This document shows positions 45,701 to 60,700 of a stretch of 64,000 nucleotides of DNA, piece after piece. The stretch is from Aphrocallistes beatrix (Eukaryota; Porifera; Hexactinellida; Sceptrulophora; Aphrocallistidae), in the NCBI GenBank assembly GCA_963281255.1, contig OY725501.1:310001-374000 (forward strand). The letters run 5' to 3'. The notes beneath the pieces were generated by a model. The model ran no database searches, was not told the origin of the DNA, and was given only the letters and a program-made list of their open reading frames with translations. Positions within the stretch are counted from its first letter, which is position 1. Each line of letters opens with the position of its first letter. Position numbers and translations under genes: made by a program.

Positions 45701-48700
45701 GTCTAATTTTACTAAATAATCAGTAAGCTTGAGTAAATTATTAGTAATGTATTCTAATAATATTAATAAAAATTAGTAATTTTAGTAACTATCACTTTTC
45801 GAAAAAGGAAATAGATCGAATTGCAGATTTAGGAAATAGTTCGACTTTTTATCATAGGATTAATGGTGGGTTTTTTTCGAACTAATATTTCCTTTTTTGG
45901 AAAGTCGAACTATTTCCGGTTTTTGTGCGAACTATTTCCACCATACCCGGTGTTATACTGAATATTTAACCGTACCTGCATAATAACTTGAAATATTCCG
46001 CAGAGGTATGTGCGTGATCTTTCGCGGTAGTATCCAGGGCCGAAACTAAAAGTTCAACAAAAGCCACTGGAATATTGGGATGAGTAGACTTGACTATTAG
46101 CATATTGAACTGATCAAATGCTGTCGTCCTAACAGCTTTCATTCTACATCTGAGTAGAATGTCGAGCACGTAATTCCTCCATTCTTTCTGATTCTGTGCA
46201 AGCTCAGGGAAATAGTCAGGAATTAGTGTTAGAATTATACAGAGGGATTCGATAGCTTCTTTGGCAAGCGTGATCTATACAAAATGTATTGAAAATGTTA
46301 ATGGACGGATAGGCAGAGGACGGGACAAAGAGACGTATTTAGGGACAAAAGGATACACGTACTAATTGATGTACAAAAAAACTGAGAAATAGACAAACGT
46401 ACTAATTGATGGACAAAAAAACGGAGAAATGGACACACGTACTAAGCAGGGTTGCCGTGGGAATGGGAATCTGTGGGTATTCCCATGTGGGATGGGAATG
46501 ACTTTAAGCCTATGGGTATTCCCACATGTGGGTTCTGTGGGTTTTTCTGTGGGTTTCTGTGGTTTTTTTTGTGGGCTTCCTGTGAGTTCTGTGGGTTTTT
46601 GTGGGTATTCCTACAGAAATCCTGTGGGAATGGGATGGGTATTGAAATTCCATTCCCGCGGCAACCCTGGTACTAAGTGATGGACGGACGGATAAACAGA
46701 CAGATGTGTGGAGCAAAGGACAAAGGAATATATTTATGGACAAAGGGAAATGCATACTAATGTACGAGCGGAATATGTACACAAATGAACCTACCTCTTC
46801 ACCCTCTAAAAGTTTAGTGAAAGAAGGCTGGTCTTTAGGGATTTTTCCAACCTCAATTTTAGAAATATCTTTGAGGAACGGAAAAACTCCCAAACTCACA
46901 CCCCATGATAGCCGTATCAGAGCATGGGCAAGCTGATTCCAATCTATCTGAGGTTCGGGAGTTATTCCTCGTAGGGTGCCGAGATTTTTGGCAAAATTTC
47001 GGAGGATCGTTTCTGTATTCGGGTTTGGGATACCTTTGAGAGCCTCCTATATAGTAAGAGAAATTTGTTAAGTCTTGTATTTAAACTTTGGTTAAACGAA
47101 TCATAAACGGGCATGCCTAATTTCCGGGACGGGACGGAATCATCCCGAAAATCTAGGTACCTAATTTCCGGGACGGGACGAGTCAAGTGCCTAATCTCCG
47201 GGATGGGACAGAAAAGGTACCTAATTTCCGGGAGGGACGGGTTAAGATACCTAATCTCCGGGATGGAACAGAAAAGGTACCTAATTTCCGGGAGGGACGG
47301 GTTAAGATACCTAATTTCCGTGACGGGATCCCGGAAATTAGGTATCTAGACGTCCCGAAATTAGGCATGCCCATCATAAACACTGAAAATAAAGATGGAA
47401 AATTTACCTGCAATTGCAAAGCAGCATTATACTCATCATTAGGAGTCGTTTTCTCCTGTTTTTTAATCTGCAGCGTAAATCTATACAATCTCGCATTGGC
47501 AACGCTGGTAAACAGAAGCTTAGAGCATTTCAGCAGTGTAATATAGGCTGCTTTCTTCATTTGATAGTCAGCTGCTGCCATGAACTGATTATCGATCAAG
47601 AGATCCGATACGAGCCTAGATAGAAGCATAATTTAATAACTACAGTCGACTCCGCTTAATAGGGTCACATTGGTCAGGGAATATTTTGCCCCGATTAAGC
47701 GTAGAACCCTATTAAGCGAAAATATTTTGTATTAGCTTCTATGTGTGAGAGCTATTCCAGTCCTGCAAAAAGTGGCCTGATTAAGCGGCTGATCGGATTA
47801 AACAGTGACCCTATTAAGCGGAGTTGACTGTATATCAAGCCCAGCGTTTCCCGCCGAGCGCGTTAAGCGCGCTATTTAGCACGCTTAACTTATCGAATAA
47901 AGTGATTTTGTTGTTAAATAATGCAATTTACCGAAATATACCGCACAAAATTGCAAAAATTAACGCGCTTTACAATAATTCTGAGGGAAACACTGATCAA
48001 GCCTAAAACTGCCGGCTATTTTTAAGACATATATTTCGGGTATAAATTAAGCGAATCTTCTCATAATTTAGCCAAAATTTGCTCTTTAAAAATGGTAAAT
48101 TTTGATTTGTGACGATCTCTTAAGTCAGGATCATCATACCCATGGTTTTCTCAAAAAAATGTTACGGAGGAAAAATTGCTCGCCGGATAATTCAGAAGCT
48201 GGACACTATGAAAGAGCAATCGTCTCGGTATTTACAATTAATGTATTTGTTCTAAGTACAGGAAATTATAATACCTGATACCATATCCATTTACGAAATT
48301 CTTTGGGAAATCCTGCAAATGATTCCCACTATTTTCGCTGGCAGGTAGTAGTAGTGTGTGTATAATCTCAAGCATGTACAGGACTTTGCAAGAGTCGCTG
48401 GCTAAGAAGATAGCGAGCAACTGCTCGTAAGTACAGGCATGTTCTTGACTTATCTGTTGGAAGATTCTAGAAAGAGAAATCAAAAAGTAAGAAGTCTTGG
48501 AAGAGAGTTAAAAATAGGGCCAAAAGATTTTCCCCAGGTTACTGATAGAGGATATACGCAAGAGCATAGCCAAGCAGGGGCGCCGAACTTTCCGAAATCT
48601 AAGGACAATTTCGGGGTTCCAGGGGGGCTCAGCCCTAAATTTTGTATTGCGTCTATGGGCCATCTTCGAATCCAAGGGAGAGTCGAGCCCCACCAGCCCC

Positions 48701-51700
48701 CCCCCGGGTTCGGCGCCTATGTAGCCAAGGGCTTGCCGGTAGGTCTACGGAACTTCTAGAACAGGGGTTCTTAAACTTTTTGACCCCATGCCCCCCTTGG
48801 CCAATATGTGAATGATCACGCCCCCTACGCGGCTACACCTACACTTTTTCAGACTACGAAACTCGGAGAAGACACCTATTTTCTAATATAATTAAGAATA
48901 TATATTTAAATCAAACAAATATATCAATGTGAAGGATGTAACTTTTCTTTTCAACAAGTTTCTTCACATTTTCATCCGGTATTACGCCCCCCTTACAATA
49001 TCCTTACGCACCCCTAGGGGGGCGCGGCTCCTAGTTTAAGAACCCCTGTCTAGAAGGTCCAGCAGGATCTGTAGACTTGTCATCTAGGTAACTGACTAAG
49101 CCCCTAGATATACGGTATTAAGATTAACATATAAATTAATGCGAACATACTTTTTAACTTTGCCTTGCAATTCTGGGTCAGTTGGCAACAACTTCAATAG
49201 CAACCTCACACCATCTCTAATATTAGCATAACCGTTCGCAACAGAGAAATCACACAATTTGAAAAGAATCGTGGACAAATAACGTTGCTTATTCTGGACG
49301 AATAAAACTGATGGAAGACTTTGCTCTTTCATAGATTTCTGTGAGTGTCCCATGCTTGTATGTCCGATACCTCCCTCACCATCATCACTGGAAGACTCTG
49401 GAGAACTATTACCAGATTGGTAGCCAGAAACCTATGAGAAGGATTTTAAGAGTGAAGGAAACGTAACGATTTTACAAATCATTGAGTACTTTTGCAGGCC
49501 AAATAATGGCAAAATTAGGAGTAAATACATTTAATTTACAGAGTAAAATTCCTCAATAACAAATCAACAAAAAGTGAAAGATGTGCTACCAACATGGCAA
49601 CATTGGTAACTAAAATCTAGTCCTTAGGTGAGCTCGGTATAAATTTTCATTTTAAAAACGAAGAGTGACAAAGTGTAACGATTGCTAAAAATCAATAGAC
49701 ACTTCTTTAGTTCAAAACGAGAGCGGACATCTCTCTACAACGGACAAAAACCACGTCCCCAATGTGTCCGTTATTCTGAGACTCACTGTACAGGTGACTC
49801 CGCTTAATCGGGACACTTGGAGTTCCCAATTAACCGATGAAATTTAGTATTAGCTTCTATGTATGGGAACCATTCCGTTCCTGGAGACTTGTCCCGATTA
49901 AGCGGAGTTGACTGTACATATAAACTGGTAGTTACTGCGTTTCACACTTACCTTTACGTTAATAATGGATTTATCCTTGAGGGGCACCGTTACAACTTGT
50001 CTAAAATCCTCCTCCCCGGGCAAGAGTTCCCCATTCACGCCGATATCAATGGATATAGTCTGTTGATGCGAGTGCATCTGCATCATTCTAGACAGAATCT
50101 GTCTACGTACACTCCCAACTGTGTCATTTGAATGGGAAAACACTTCGAAATCTTCCACGCTACGGTTATGTGCTAGAGTTGGTTTAATTATGAATGTTAA
50201 TGGGCGGCCGCGTGCTGATCTTCCGTGTGGAGGGAAATGAACGCGTTCCTTCTCAAAGCCTTCGTCCATGATGTCAAAAAATCCGCGAAGGAGTGTGAGG
50301 CATCGTGTGACCTGTTCCGCATCCTACATTTATTGATTATTAGCTAAGATTCAGGACATTTTATACTTTACACAAGCGCGCTTCGCTTGCTTGCGCTGCG
50401 CGGCTGGCGGACCAAAGTGTCCGCCGGAGGCGCCTGGGGTCACATTGATTAATTATAAGGGAGATAGCATCTCTAAATACGTGTATCCTACTATTATAAT
50501 CGATAGCGCACGAAAAATCACCAAATTTGTCCATTTTAAAAATGTTTGATGCGTAATGATGATGTCATAACAGAGTGATGACTCATCACTTTTTGATGAT
50601 AGTTAATCATATGTGAGGTATATTAATATACACATTCTAATAAAATTTCAGCTTTCTATCACCTAAAATGGCTGAGTTATGGTCGAAAAACTGAAAAAAC
50701 TGAAATTCTATTCCCACGGCAACCCTGGTATGCATGCTACTTTGATAGAATTTAACAAACATACTTGTGACTGAATATTCTTCTTAGGCGAGACATCCGA
50801 ACTTTCGGCTTTATCTTCCTGTAGCTTATCAAAACCCTCTTGCAATTGAGTCATACAACTCAAAATCAGTTGTAAATGAGGAGAGGCATCAGCTTGCCCA
50901 TGATCTGTATGGAAGTTAGTGAATATCTCCTTCAAGAGTTCAATTCCTTGCTGCGCAATACTCTCATCAGCTACCATTATAAGTTTCCAGAGATAGTCCA
51001 GCCCGACTAACTCCAGGGAATTGGTCTGATACCACCCACGACGACGCATGGTCAATTTATCCTCGTTGTAGTTGACGTATTTGAAGAATTTCTCGAAACA
51101 CTTCATACCTTTGATATAAATGAAGACATTTAATAGAGATAAGGAAAGAGGTATCCTTTCATGAAAGGCATCTTAAATTGTATTTTGATAATAATAAGAA
51201 GAGTGTAAGTAAGGTAAGAGGGCATTTTCACTAAAAAAACAAACTCAAAGAATAGAAAAAAATACGGGAAATTTCGGGTGCAATAGAAAAGTATTATATT
51301 AGAATCTAAAAAAACGGGACATCGTGAAAATTAATTCAATAGAAGAGTGAAAAAAACCGGGTTGGCATCATGGGTTTATCTAGGATTTTCCAATCCGGCA
51401 CTTTTTTGGAGGTGATAAAAGTTATATGGCACCTAAACAGGGGTTTATCTTGTAATTCCAGGGGTGATAGCAACCCGAGACCAAAATCGAATCACACTGC
51501 AAGCACCTTGGCTCCTCGGACGATACCAGGCTGGCACCTATAAGTGCCGACCGAGCACCTAGATAAACCTCTGGTTGGCATGTGTGGAAGTTTTGCCTGT
51601 ATCTGAATATGTGTGTGGTAGAAATACAAATGGGGTAGTCATGAAAAGACCAATGACAATTGAATCGATGTTTGCTTAAAAAAGTTTTCACATTACGAAT

Positions 51701-54700
51701 TCCAAAACTTACCCAACTCACTCAACCCTTGAGGTTTGATATCAAGGATATATTGAGTGAACAAAGTCCTACTAGAAGTCCCTTCCAAATCTGGATCATC
51801 ACCCACCAGCCTTGAAAACCACATGAAGCAGTGTTCCATGTCTTCTAAGTACACAGATTTCTCAGTCAAAGCTATCCAAATCTGAATTGCCTGCTGTAAA
51901 GCAAGCCACAATTGCCCATCTTTCAGTATAAAACGAATAAAACTCAATCTCTCTTTTATCTGTTGTGTGTGGGAGTAGTGTCCATCTATGATAAGGTCGT
52001 CTGGAAAAGTGGCTATTCGGTGTGAAGGGGACTTCTCACTGTCAGCTGATTCCTTTTCAAGGTTTTCTCGAATGGATCGAGCATAGTCCATATAGCAGGA
52101 GAGATTGTCAGCGAGCAAATTCAGAACCTAAATCGAGTTTCATCATAATGAGCGAAATATTGATCCTATAAATAAATCCGAAATTTAGCGCCTTGGTAAA
52201 TTTGGGTAAAGAATGAGGCTAGGGAGAGAAAACGCTGGCTTTAACCGTAGAATGCCCAGAGGGGACACAGTGTCCCCGATATCGCGCATGGGTTTATTTA
52301 GGATTTCCCAATCCGGCACTTTTTTGAAGGCGATAAAAGTAATATGGCATCCAAACAAGGATTTATCTTGTAACTCCAGGGGTAATGGCAATCCAATACT
52401 AAAATCGAATCACACTGCAAGCACCTTGGCTCCTCGGACGATAGCAGACTGGCACCTATAAGTGCCGGCTGAGCACCTAGATAAACGCCTGATATCGCGG
52501 ATGTCTCCCAGCCATTTTCTATGGCACTGAAGCCATAAAGGTGCGAAGCCATATAAATGCTGGGGATTCTACAGTTAAGTATTTTGGCATTTAATCCCCA
52601 AAGGATAAAAAGCGAGACTGTATATTTTGATCAGAAAATTGCAGAATTTTGATTAGAAATGCGGAATTTCAATACTAATCAATACATTTTTCACATTTCT
52701 GATCAAAATATAGAGTCTCGAAAAAGGCCTCTCTCTTTTAGAGCGAATATTAGAGGGTCGACTACCACTCAAGTATAAACGGACCTGGCAGTTAAATAGG
52801 TAATAAGAAAACACTGTCTCCCCCATTATATAAAATCCCAAGTATTAAAATACAATTTCCATACACAGACCTGATAATTGGTATCAAGATGACGTAGCAT
52901 TTCACCTCTGAAGCTAACGACTTGATGATGTACGAAGTTACTTGAAGCCTCACTGAACAGACAACAGAGATCTCGAGCTAGCTTAATAGCAGGGAGCACC
53001 CAGGTGTTAGATTGGATCTCTTCTACACATCTGTTGAGAAAGAAATGTCGTAAAATCAACTTTTGTAACTGTTCAAGATGTCATTTACTAGCACATTTTG
53101 CGTCGACAAAGCAACAAAAAGAGATAGAAAAGGAAAGTAACATTATAGTATTTCTGAAAATTAAATAAAAATTAGATGGTGGATATTTCATAGTCAATTT
53201 TGTCTTTTTTTTGTTGAACGAAGAATGCCAAAGTGTGACAATTGTCGAAAATGACAAGGGGACATTTTATCGGTCAAATTAACTCGAAATCCAATGAAAA
53301 ACAGCGTAATTTCCCACTTAAATCTTAAAAATATTCCATCCCAAAGTAAAATGTTAAAACTTGGTATAAAACTTAAGGATTCGCTTATAGCAAATTACCG
53401 TTTTCCAGGGAGAAAATTTATTTATCTTTTCCAAATAAAAAATAAATAAATTAGTTCACTGCATAATCTGGCACTCGTTAGGAAACTAAAAAAGTGTCGG
53501 ATTATGCAGTAGGAATTGAATGTCATGAAGGTCATTGGGATATGAAACAATGCCGGATTAAGAGGTATTCCAGATTATACAGGTGTCGGATTATCGAGGT
53601 TCCACTTACTTCCGAATGTATAATGTCTTCTGAGTTTCTCTATCAAGAGAGCAGGAATATTCCAATATCTTTGTCAGTGCATACAAACTTGAGTCTAGAA
53701 TATCAGTCGGGCATTCAGGGGAATGAGCTAAATTCCACAGTAACCCCAACACTTTCTGGGCCATAACTCCCTCTTTATCATCCTCAGCCAAACGACGAAT
53801 AAACTCAATCAACTTCTCCTGCATACTCTTGCTGGCTCCTGTCCAACTCGATTGAAAGCATTGGAAAAGATGGTCCAACTGCTCTGGACTGAAATCCCAA
53901 GCAACCTTTGCTAACAGATCGTAGATGTTCTTAACTATAATGTCGTGTTTGCCTGCTTGAGCACGCCATACGTCGTTAAGATCGTCAATTGTGAGAGCTT
54001 TTTCTTTTATGATAAACCTAAAATGTATTCAGAAAGATCAGATTTCAATTCAATGTTATTGCTCGTGTATATGCATTGAGTTAGGTATTGCGTATCTCGC
54101 TTTTGATTCTGAAAAATCTGATTGGGTAAGCAACACAATTTGTCACCTTTCGAAAGGTGTGTCATTTTCGCAACCTGATGTGCAAATCTTAACCATATAA
54201 GGAATATAGATTCCAAATTCGGTACAAATCGGTCCACTAGATTTTTCAAAATAGTCTCTACGGCCGCATGTACCTCACCTCTTTAAAACTTCCAAAAAAT
54301 ATTCTACAATTGTCATCATTGTACCGTCTCATACACATGGTTGCATCTATCCACCCCCTCAGTGAGGTGTTAGCTCCCCTGAAAATATTTTAGACCCCTT
54401 GCCCCCTCTCCCCTCTGAAATATTTTAGACCACTTGCCCCCCACCCTGAAAATATTTAGACCCTCTTAACCTCCCATCAAACCAGGGATGAATCCAATCT
54501 TACTTAAAAACTAACCTTAGCAATCGAACCAGTTTATCCACATACTGCGCTTGATGTAGATTATCCTTCAACACAATTTTCAAAATCTCGTGATCCTTCA
54601 ACCAATTCACTAATCGCTGTGCATTTAACCAATCATCCTCCAAAACAGACCTCTGTCCTTGATAATAAACGCCTCCGGAAGCTACGTTAGAAATAATCTT

Positions 54701-57700
54701 ATTCAATTCGTTCAAAGCGTTCATTTTTCCTGAGAACGAACTGAGTCGCAATAGACGTAGAATCATCTCGAGACGCAAATGGTCGATTCGCTCTATTAAT
54801 TCTTGTCTCGGCTCGCGAATCTTTTTGAGAATAGATTTGAGGAAGATTAATGTTGAGCTGAATGCATCTGTACGTGAGGATTCACTTTTTCCTGTTTCCT
54901 TTTTCAGGTCTTCATCTGTGAGATTTTCAAGGTATTCAGTAGCCTAGATTCAAAGAAATATAAATCTTACTTTGAATTATTTTGCTATCTCTGTTTCAGA
55001 TGGCATTAAACAGCTTTACAAAAAATATCGGAAATTTTGATGATTGGGCCTTTTTCAATATATGAGAAACGAACGAAGTGAACGAAAATTTCCCTAAAGC
55101 TTATTCCTCCAGATATATCAGGCAAAATTGGTGCGGTGGGAGTTATGCTATGCACCTCCTACCCACATACTAATTCCCCATCTAGCTATGCCACCGAATA
55201 TTGTCCAATAAATAAGCCTGATTTTATCCAAAAAAATTAAGTAACATCCTGAGGAAAATCCTGATTATAATAACGTTTCAAAATACAGTGACTCAGCTTA
55301 ATAGGGTCACTGTTTAATCGGGTCAATCGCTTAATCTGGCCACTTTTGGCAGGACCAGAATAGCTCTCACACACATAAGCTAATACAAAATATTTTCGGT
55401 CAACAGGGTTCTCCACTTAATCGGGGCAAAATGTCCTCTGATCGATGTGACCCTATTAAGCGGAGTCGACTGTATACCAACACTACACTTACCATCTCTA
55501 CCACTGGCAGCATATCTCTATTCAGACAGGTCTGTGTCAAGTATTCAGCACAATTTCCCCAAGGTTTGACCAGCAGGCACAGCAGAATCAAATTCATCTC
55601 CTGGTCCTTTGTAGGGGTGCAAATTCGTTTCCTGAGTTTATCGAACCCGCCTAACCGTCCGAATATGTTGATTAGGTCAACGAGCCAACCTCGCGTTGGA
55701 CAACCTGGAGAGGAGAAAAAATTTTTTTAAATTATTCATATGAATAATATAAAAGTGGCGGTCAACAGACCGATGGTACAGCTCTAGATGATCCAGATAA
55801 ATCAAGGTGTGAAAATTAAAGATATTCATCTTTGAATAAGTCATGAAATAGTTTTATTAGAGATTTTTTAAATTTTAAAGTCGGCTATGGTTAAAGATCC
55901 TATACATCCGTTGAAATCCCATTAAAGCCTTTATTAAATATACATAACTTAAAGGTGTGAAAGATGAATATATTCGTGTAAAAAGTGTTTAAATTTCGAC
56001 AAAATAACCTAGTTTGCACATCTACGCAATAAAGGGATCCTACATACCAAATTTAATATAAATCGGACTGTAAGATTTCGCAGAATAGCGCGTACGGACG
56101 TACATACGTACTATACTATCCATGCCATAATGCATTTCCCCATAGAACTTGCACTAAAAAGTACATTTCAAATATATACATTTACCTTCAGGACAGTATG
56201 AATACAAACTCTCAGAGAAAGGATCTGACTCAGGAATGCAGTCGTACTGTTTCTCGTGTGTGATGTGATGATGAAAATGATGCGTCACCCTCACAGTACG
56301 CGGTAGCTTAGCTGCATTATACATATGGAAGCGAGAAGATGGGTAGAGTCCAATATGAAGCAGTTCTAGTAATGCTAAGTCATCATCCAACATCTTGACA
56401 GCACACAGTCTTATGAGCAGGAGGAGACAGTCATTGATGGCTAGTTGTATGTGATGTTTCCATCCGTATACTGCATCGTCGGTTAGAACCTATCGTGAGA
56501 CAAAGATAGAGATATATTTTGGGATTCCTAAGGACCAGATGTGTAGCGAGGGTGTGATACATGCGGCCAATGCCTCAATCAGGGGTTCATCTATCTCAGT
56601 GGTTCCCAACCTGGGGTCCATGGACCCCTTAGTGGTCCACAGAAGGTATCAGGGGGGGAGGGGTCCACAGGATTCTAAACTTTGTATTCTGGTTAATAGG
56701 AAGGGGCCCACAGAAATCGGAAAATTGCTTGATACTCAACCGATTTAAGTAGTCTTTATGGTTTTTATATGATAGAACGAATCAATAGAAGTACTTTAAA
56801 AATCATTTGATTGATAAAAGTACAGTAGAACATCGCTAATACAAACAGATATGTTATCCTCTACAAAGGAGAATGCATGTAAATCACTACGGTTAATACG
56901 AATTCTGGATAAAATGGAATATTTTTGACCTTCCCCTTGTGTTTGTATTTCTACTGTAGTTTAAAATCCTACCTTTTGGAATGAAATCGTGAGTCCTTCG
57001 CGATAAAACTTCTTAGAAGAGTCACAGAATGTATCCACACCCAATTCAGCCAGCTTAATACAAGCCTTCAGCAAATGTTCCAGCTCCGAATTGGGCAGAA
57101 CAGGGATAATCCAATGCGGTTTATTCACCAAATCGTCCAGACGCTTCAAGGTATCCTCTGGAAAGGGGGGAGGTGTTTCCATGGTAGCTGTCTTTGGGTC
57201 ATAACCGTTGAGATTGAGGATATCAGTTGAAAGTTGGATATCGCATAGAACTTCCCATTTCTCGACTAACTCTTGCATTTGAGTGATGCGGATGTGTTGT
57301 TGTGGCTGCGGCTGTGAAAGGGAAATCTGCGTAAATAAATACAATTGACTCCGCTTAATCAGGTCACATCAGGCCAAAAATTTTTTAAATCTTAGATGCT
57401 CAAATATCGATATACAGCTATTGTTGTAACTAGGGAAAAGAAAATCTCGGACTATAGTGGAAGAAAAATGTAATTGGGATATATATTTAGACTCAATTAA
57501 CATAATTTTGGGGTTTAGTTGTAACCTATAAGTTTGTGTGGAGTCCTGCCATACCACAGCTTCCTCCACTGTTCCATTGCCCAGCACCACGGCCCCCCAG
57601 GGTCCAAACCTAGGGGGGGCGGCCCCCCCTAGGTACCCACACTTGGCGCCTATGACCCAGTGGCAGCGCGAGGGTGAGGCTAGGTCAGGTATGATGTAAA

Positions 57701-60700
57701 ATACCTGAATTTCAGGCATTATGCATAATAACTGATGGATAATGCTTGGAATTTTCAGGTATTATATATAACAGGGCCGTAGCCGTGGTCAGGTTGAAAC
57801 CGGACCAACCGGACCGGTTCGGTTTCAATCTGACCACTTTTGACCAATTTAGCCTCAAAAGGGACCATTTTGTAAGATCGGACAGGTTTCAACCTGACAA
57901 CCTTTTAGTCTCAAACGGACCACTTCACACCTGGTGACTACGGCCTTGCATAATAACTGGAACTTTCCAGGTATTTTATATAATAACTGATTTGACGTTT
58001 TAACTGTAGGCCCTGACTTGAAAATATAATTTTGTACAGTCAGGGTTGCTTATTGTGAACCACCAGGGGACCAAAAAATCTGTTCATAATAGATACTTCA
58101 TATTAGGCGAACTTGATTCAATACAAATCCTATCTAAAAAATGAAATTGGGACCAGGAGGTTAGTTCATAATAAACGAATGTTCATATTAAGCGGGGTCA
58201 TATTAAGCGACCCTGACTGTATTCGCTGCGTTTCCTACATACACCACTCAATATTCTCACCTGTGTGTGTGTTGTGACAATACTGCTTCTATCATTATTA
58301 TTAACAATCCGAGTGATGGGAACGGCAGCATTACTCTCTTTCGTGTCTGGAGAATTATTCGAAACGTTTGGATCAGGCAACGCTCGTTCGAGATTCATAT
58401 TCTCATCTTCTTGCTCCTTCTCTGGAGTAGAAGGAGTCACTCTAATCTCTAGATTCTGGAATCTAATGGAGAGATAGGAGAAAACGATTATTTAAGACAA
58501 ACACTGTATATTCTGGGGGCATGCCTAATTTCCGGGACGGGACGGCATCCCGTCCCGGAAATTAGGTACCTTTTCTGTCCCGCCCCGGAAATTAGGCATA
58601 TTAACCCGTCCGTCCCGGAAATTAGGCATATTAACTCGTCCCGTCCCGGAAATTAGGCATATTAACCCGTCCCGTCCCGGAAATTAGCATCTTAACCCGT
58701 CCCGTACCGGAAATTAGGTACCTTTTCTGTCCCGACCCGGAGATTAGGTACCTTTTCTGTCCCGTCCCAGAAATTAGGTATTTTAACCCGTCCCGTCCCG
58801 CAAATTAGGTACCTTTTCTGTCCCGTCCCAGAAATTAGGTATCTTAACCCGTCCCGTCCCGGAAATTAGGCATGCCCATATTCTGGATATAAAAATCTGT
58901 TTGTGAACATTAACTGTAGAATGCCCAGCATTTATATGACTTCACTTGCATAGAAAATGGCTGGGAGACATCCGCGATATCAGGGACACTGTGCCCAATT
59001 CTACGGTTAATGTGTCACACCGAATTGACCAAATATAATGAAAGGCGAACTATGGACGTATTTATATTGCCAAAACGAGTTAACCTTTTTAATTGAGACT
59101 CTAACTAGCTCGAGGTAGTCACAAAAGACTCATAATTAACTCAACTGGCAAGTAATAGACAAGTAATGCCTAAAGTTCTAAAACCAATTTAAATTTTTTT
59201 AGTGTCTGAAACTCAATCTTTCTTGAGGCAGTGACAAATAGACCCCTAAGGGTACCGAATTTACTGTCATAGACAACTATGGACAAACTTATACTGCCCA
59301 AACTTATTGAAATTTGACTCAAGCTTACTACTCTACTAAAATAAGGATATGCCTAATTTCCGGGATGGGACCATTCCAGAAAATCTGAATACAGTACCTA
59401 ATTTCGGAATGGAAATTGACTCGTCCCGTCCCGTAAATTAGGCATCTAGATTTTCTGGGTCAGTTCAATCCCGTCCTGAAAATTAGGTATCAGTGGAGTC
59501 TCCCAAAACGGACACTCCGAATGGTAAATTCATTCCGTTCCACGAGGTTTGTCCGTTGTAGAGGGGACAACACCTCTCCAACGGAAAAACCTCGTGGAAC
59601 AGAATCAATTTACCATATAAGTATGTAATAGTCAAGCACTCTCCGAGAAACAGACATCTCTCTAACGAACAAAAGTCATGGGGTATGGTGGAAATAGTTG
59701 GCAAAAAAACGGAAATAGTTCGACTTTCCAAAAAAGGAAATAGTTCACTTAAAAACCCACCATTAATCCTAATGATAAAAAGTCGAACTATTTCCTAAAT
59801 CTGCAATTCGAACTACAGTCGACTCCGCTTAATTGGGTCACTGTTTAATCGGGTCAACCGCTTAATTGGGCCACTTTTGGCAGGACCGGAATAGCTCTCA
59901 CACATAGAAGCTAATATAAAATATTTTCGGTTAATAGGGTTCTCCGCTTAATTGGGGCAAAATGTTCTCTGACCGATGTGGCCCTATTAAGCGGAGTCGA
60001 CTGTATTTCCTTTTTCGAAAAGTCGAACCATTTCCGCATTACCCATGTCTCCAATGTGTCTGCTATAGGAGACCAACATACACATAGGGGACACGGTTTT
60101 TGTCGTTGTAGAGAGATGTCTGCTTCTCAGAGAGTGCTTAACTATCACATACCGTAAACTGGGGCTACTTTGGCCCTAAGAGGTTGCTTTGTCCCACAAT
60201 AGCAATTTTAATAAAATATACTCAAACTTATGAATCAATGTAATCACATTGATAATATGTTGAATGAAACTCTCAATATATCCAAAGGTATTCAAACCGC
60301 AATATTTCTAAGTTTGAGTATATTTTATTAAAATTGTCATTGTGGGATAAAGTCGCCTCTTGGCGGCCAAAGTCGCCCAGTTTACGGAACTATGTCCCAC
60401 TGTACCCTGAAAATAAGTTTCCAGGAAACTTTGTCTCTCTAATCTTACTTGTTATTGAGCTGATTCCCGATCTCATTGATGGGAGGAGCAGGGTGAATGG
60501 GAGCTTCTGGTCCGTAACCTTCGTCAGTGGAGGAATGTCCACCATCTGAACCTGTGTTCTCTCGAAAACTGGCATCCATACTGTCAAAATCTTCCCGAGA
60601 CAATTCCGGAACATCTTCCGTGCTGACGTTAGAGTCTGTTGATATCATTGTACTCACACCTATGGGAGACATTTTAAAATTTACAAAAGATACGCATACT

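Noticed and set aside
46429..46680. Open frame rich in GFCGFFCG / VGFSVGFCG
   Set aside because: Product of the GTGGGTTTCTGTGG repeats inside a hAT-like element with clear 8-bp duplications.
47113..47546. Open frames with repeated [13 protein letters not shown] or [10 protein letters not shown] text on both strands
   Set aside because: They translate the family E minisatellite; the same peptides recur at every copy (for example 60919-61164) and cross the transposon ends.
51369..52491. tRNA-derived SINE with box B-like GTGATTCGATTTT
   Set aside because: No convincing box A at the right distance, and terminal repeats plus 8-bp duplications fit a DNA transposon better.
58516..58877. CRISPR-like array of about 31-bp repeats
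   Set aside because: There are no unique spacers, the units are directly adjacent and imperfect, and the host is clearly an animal.
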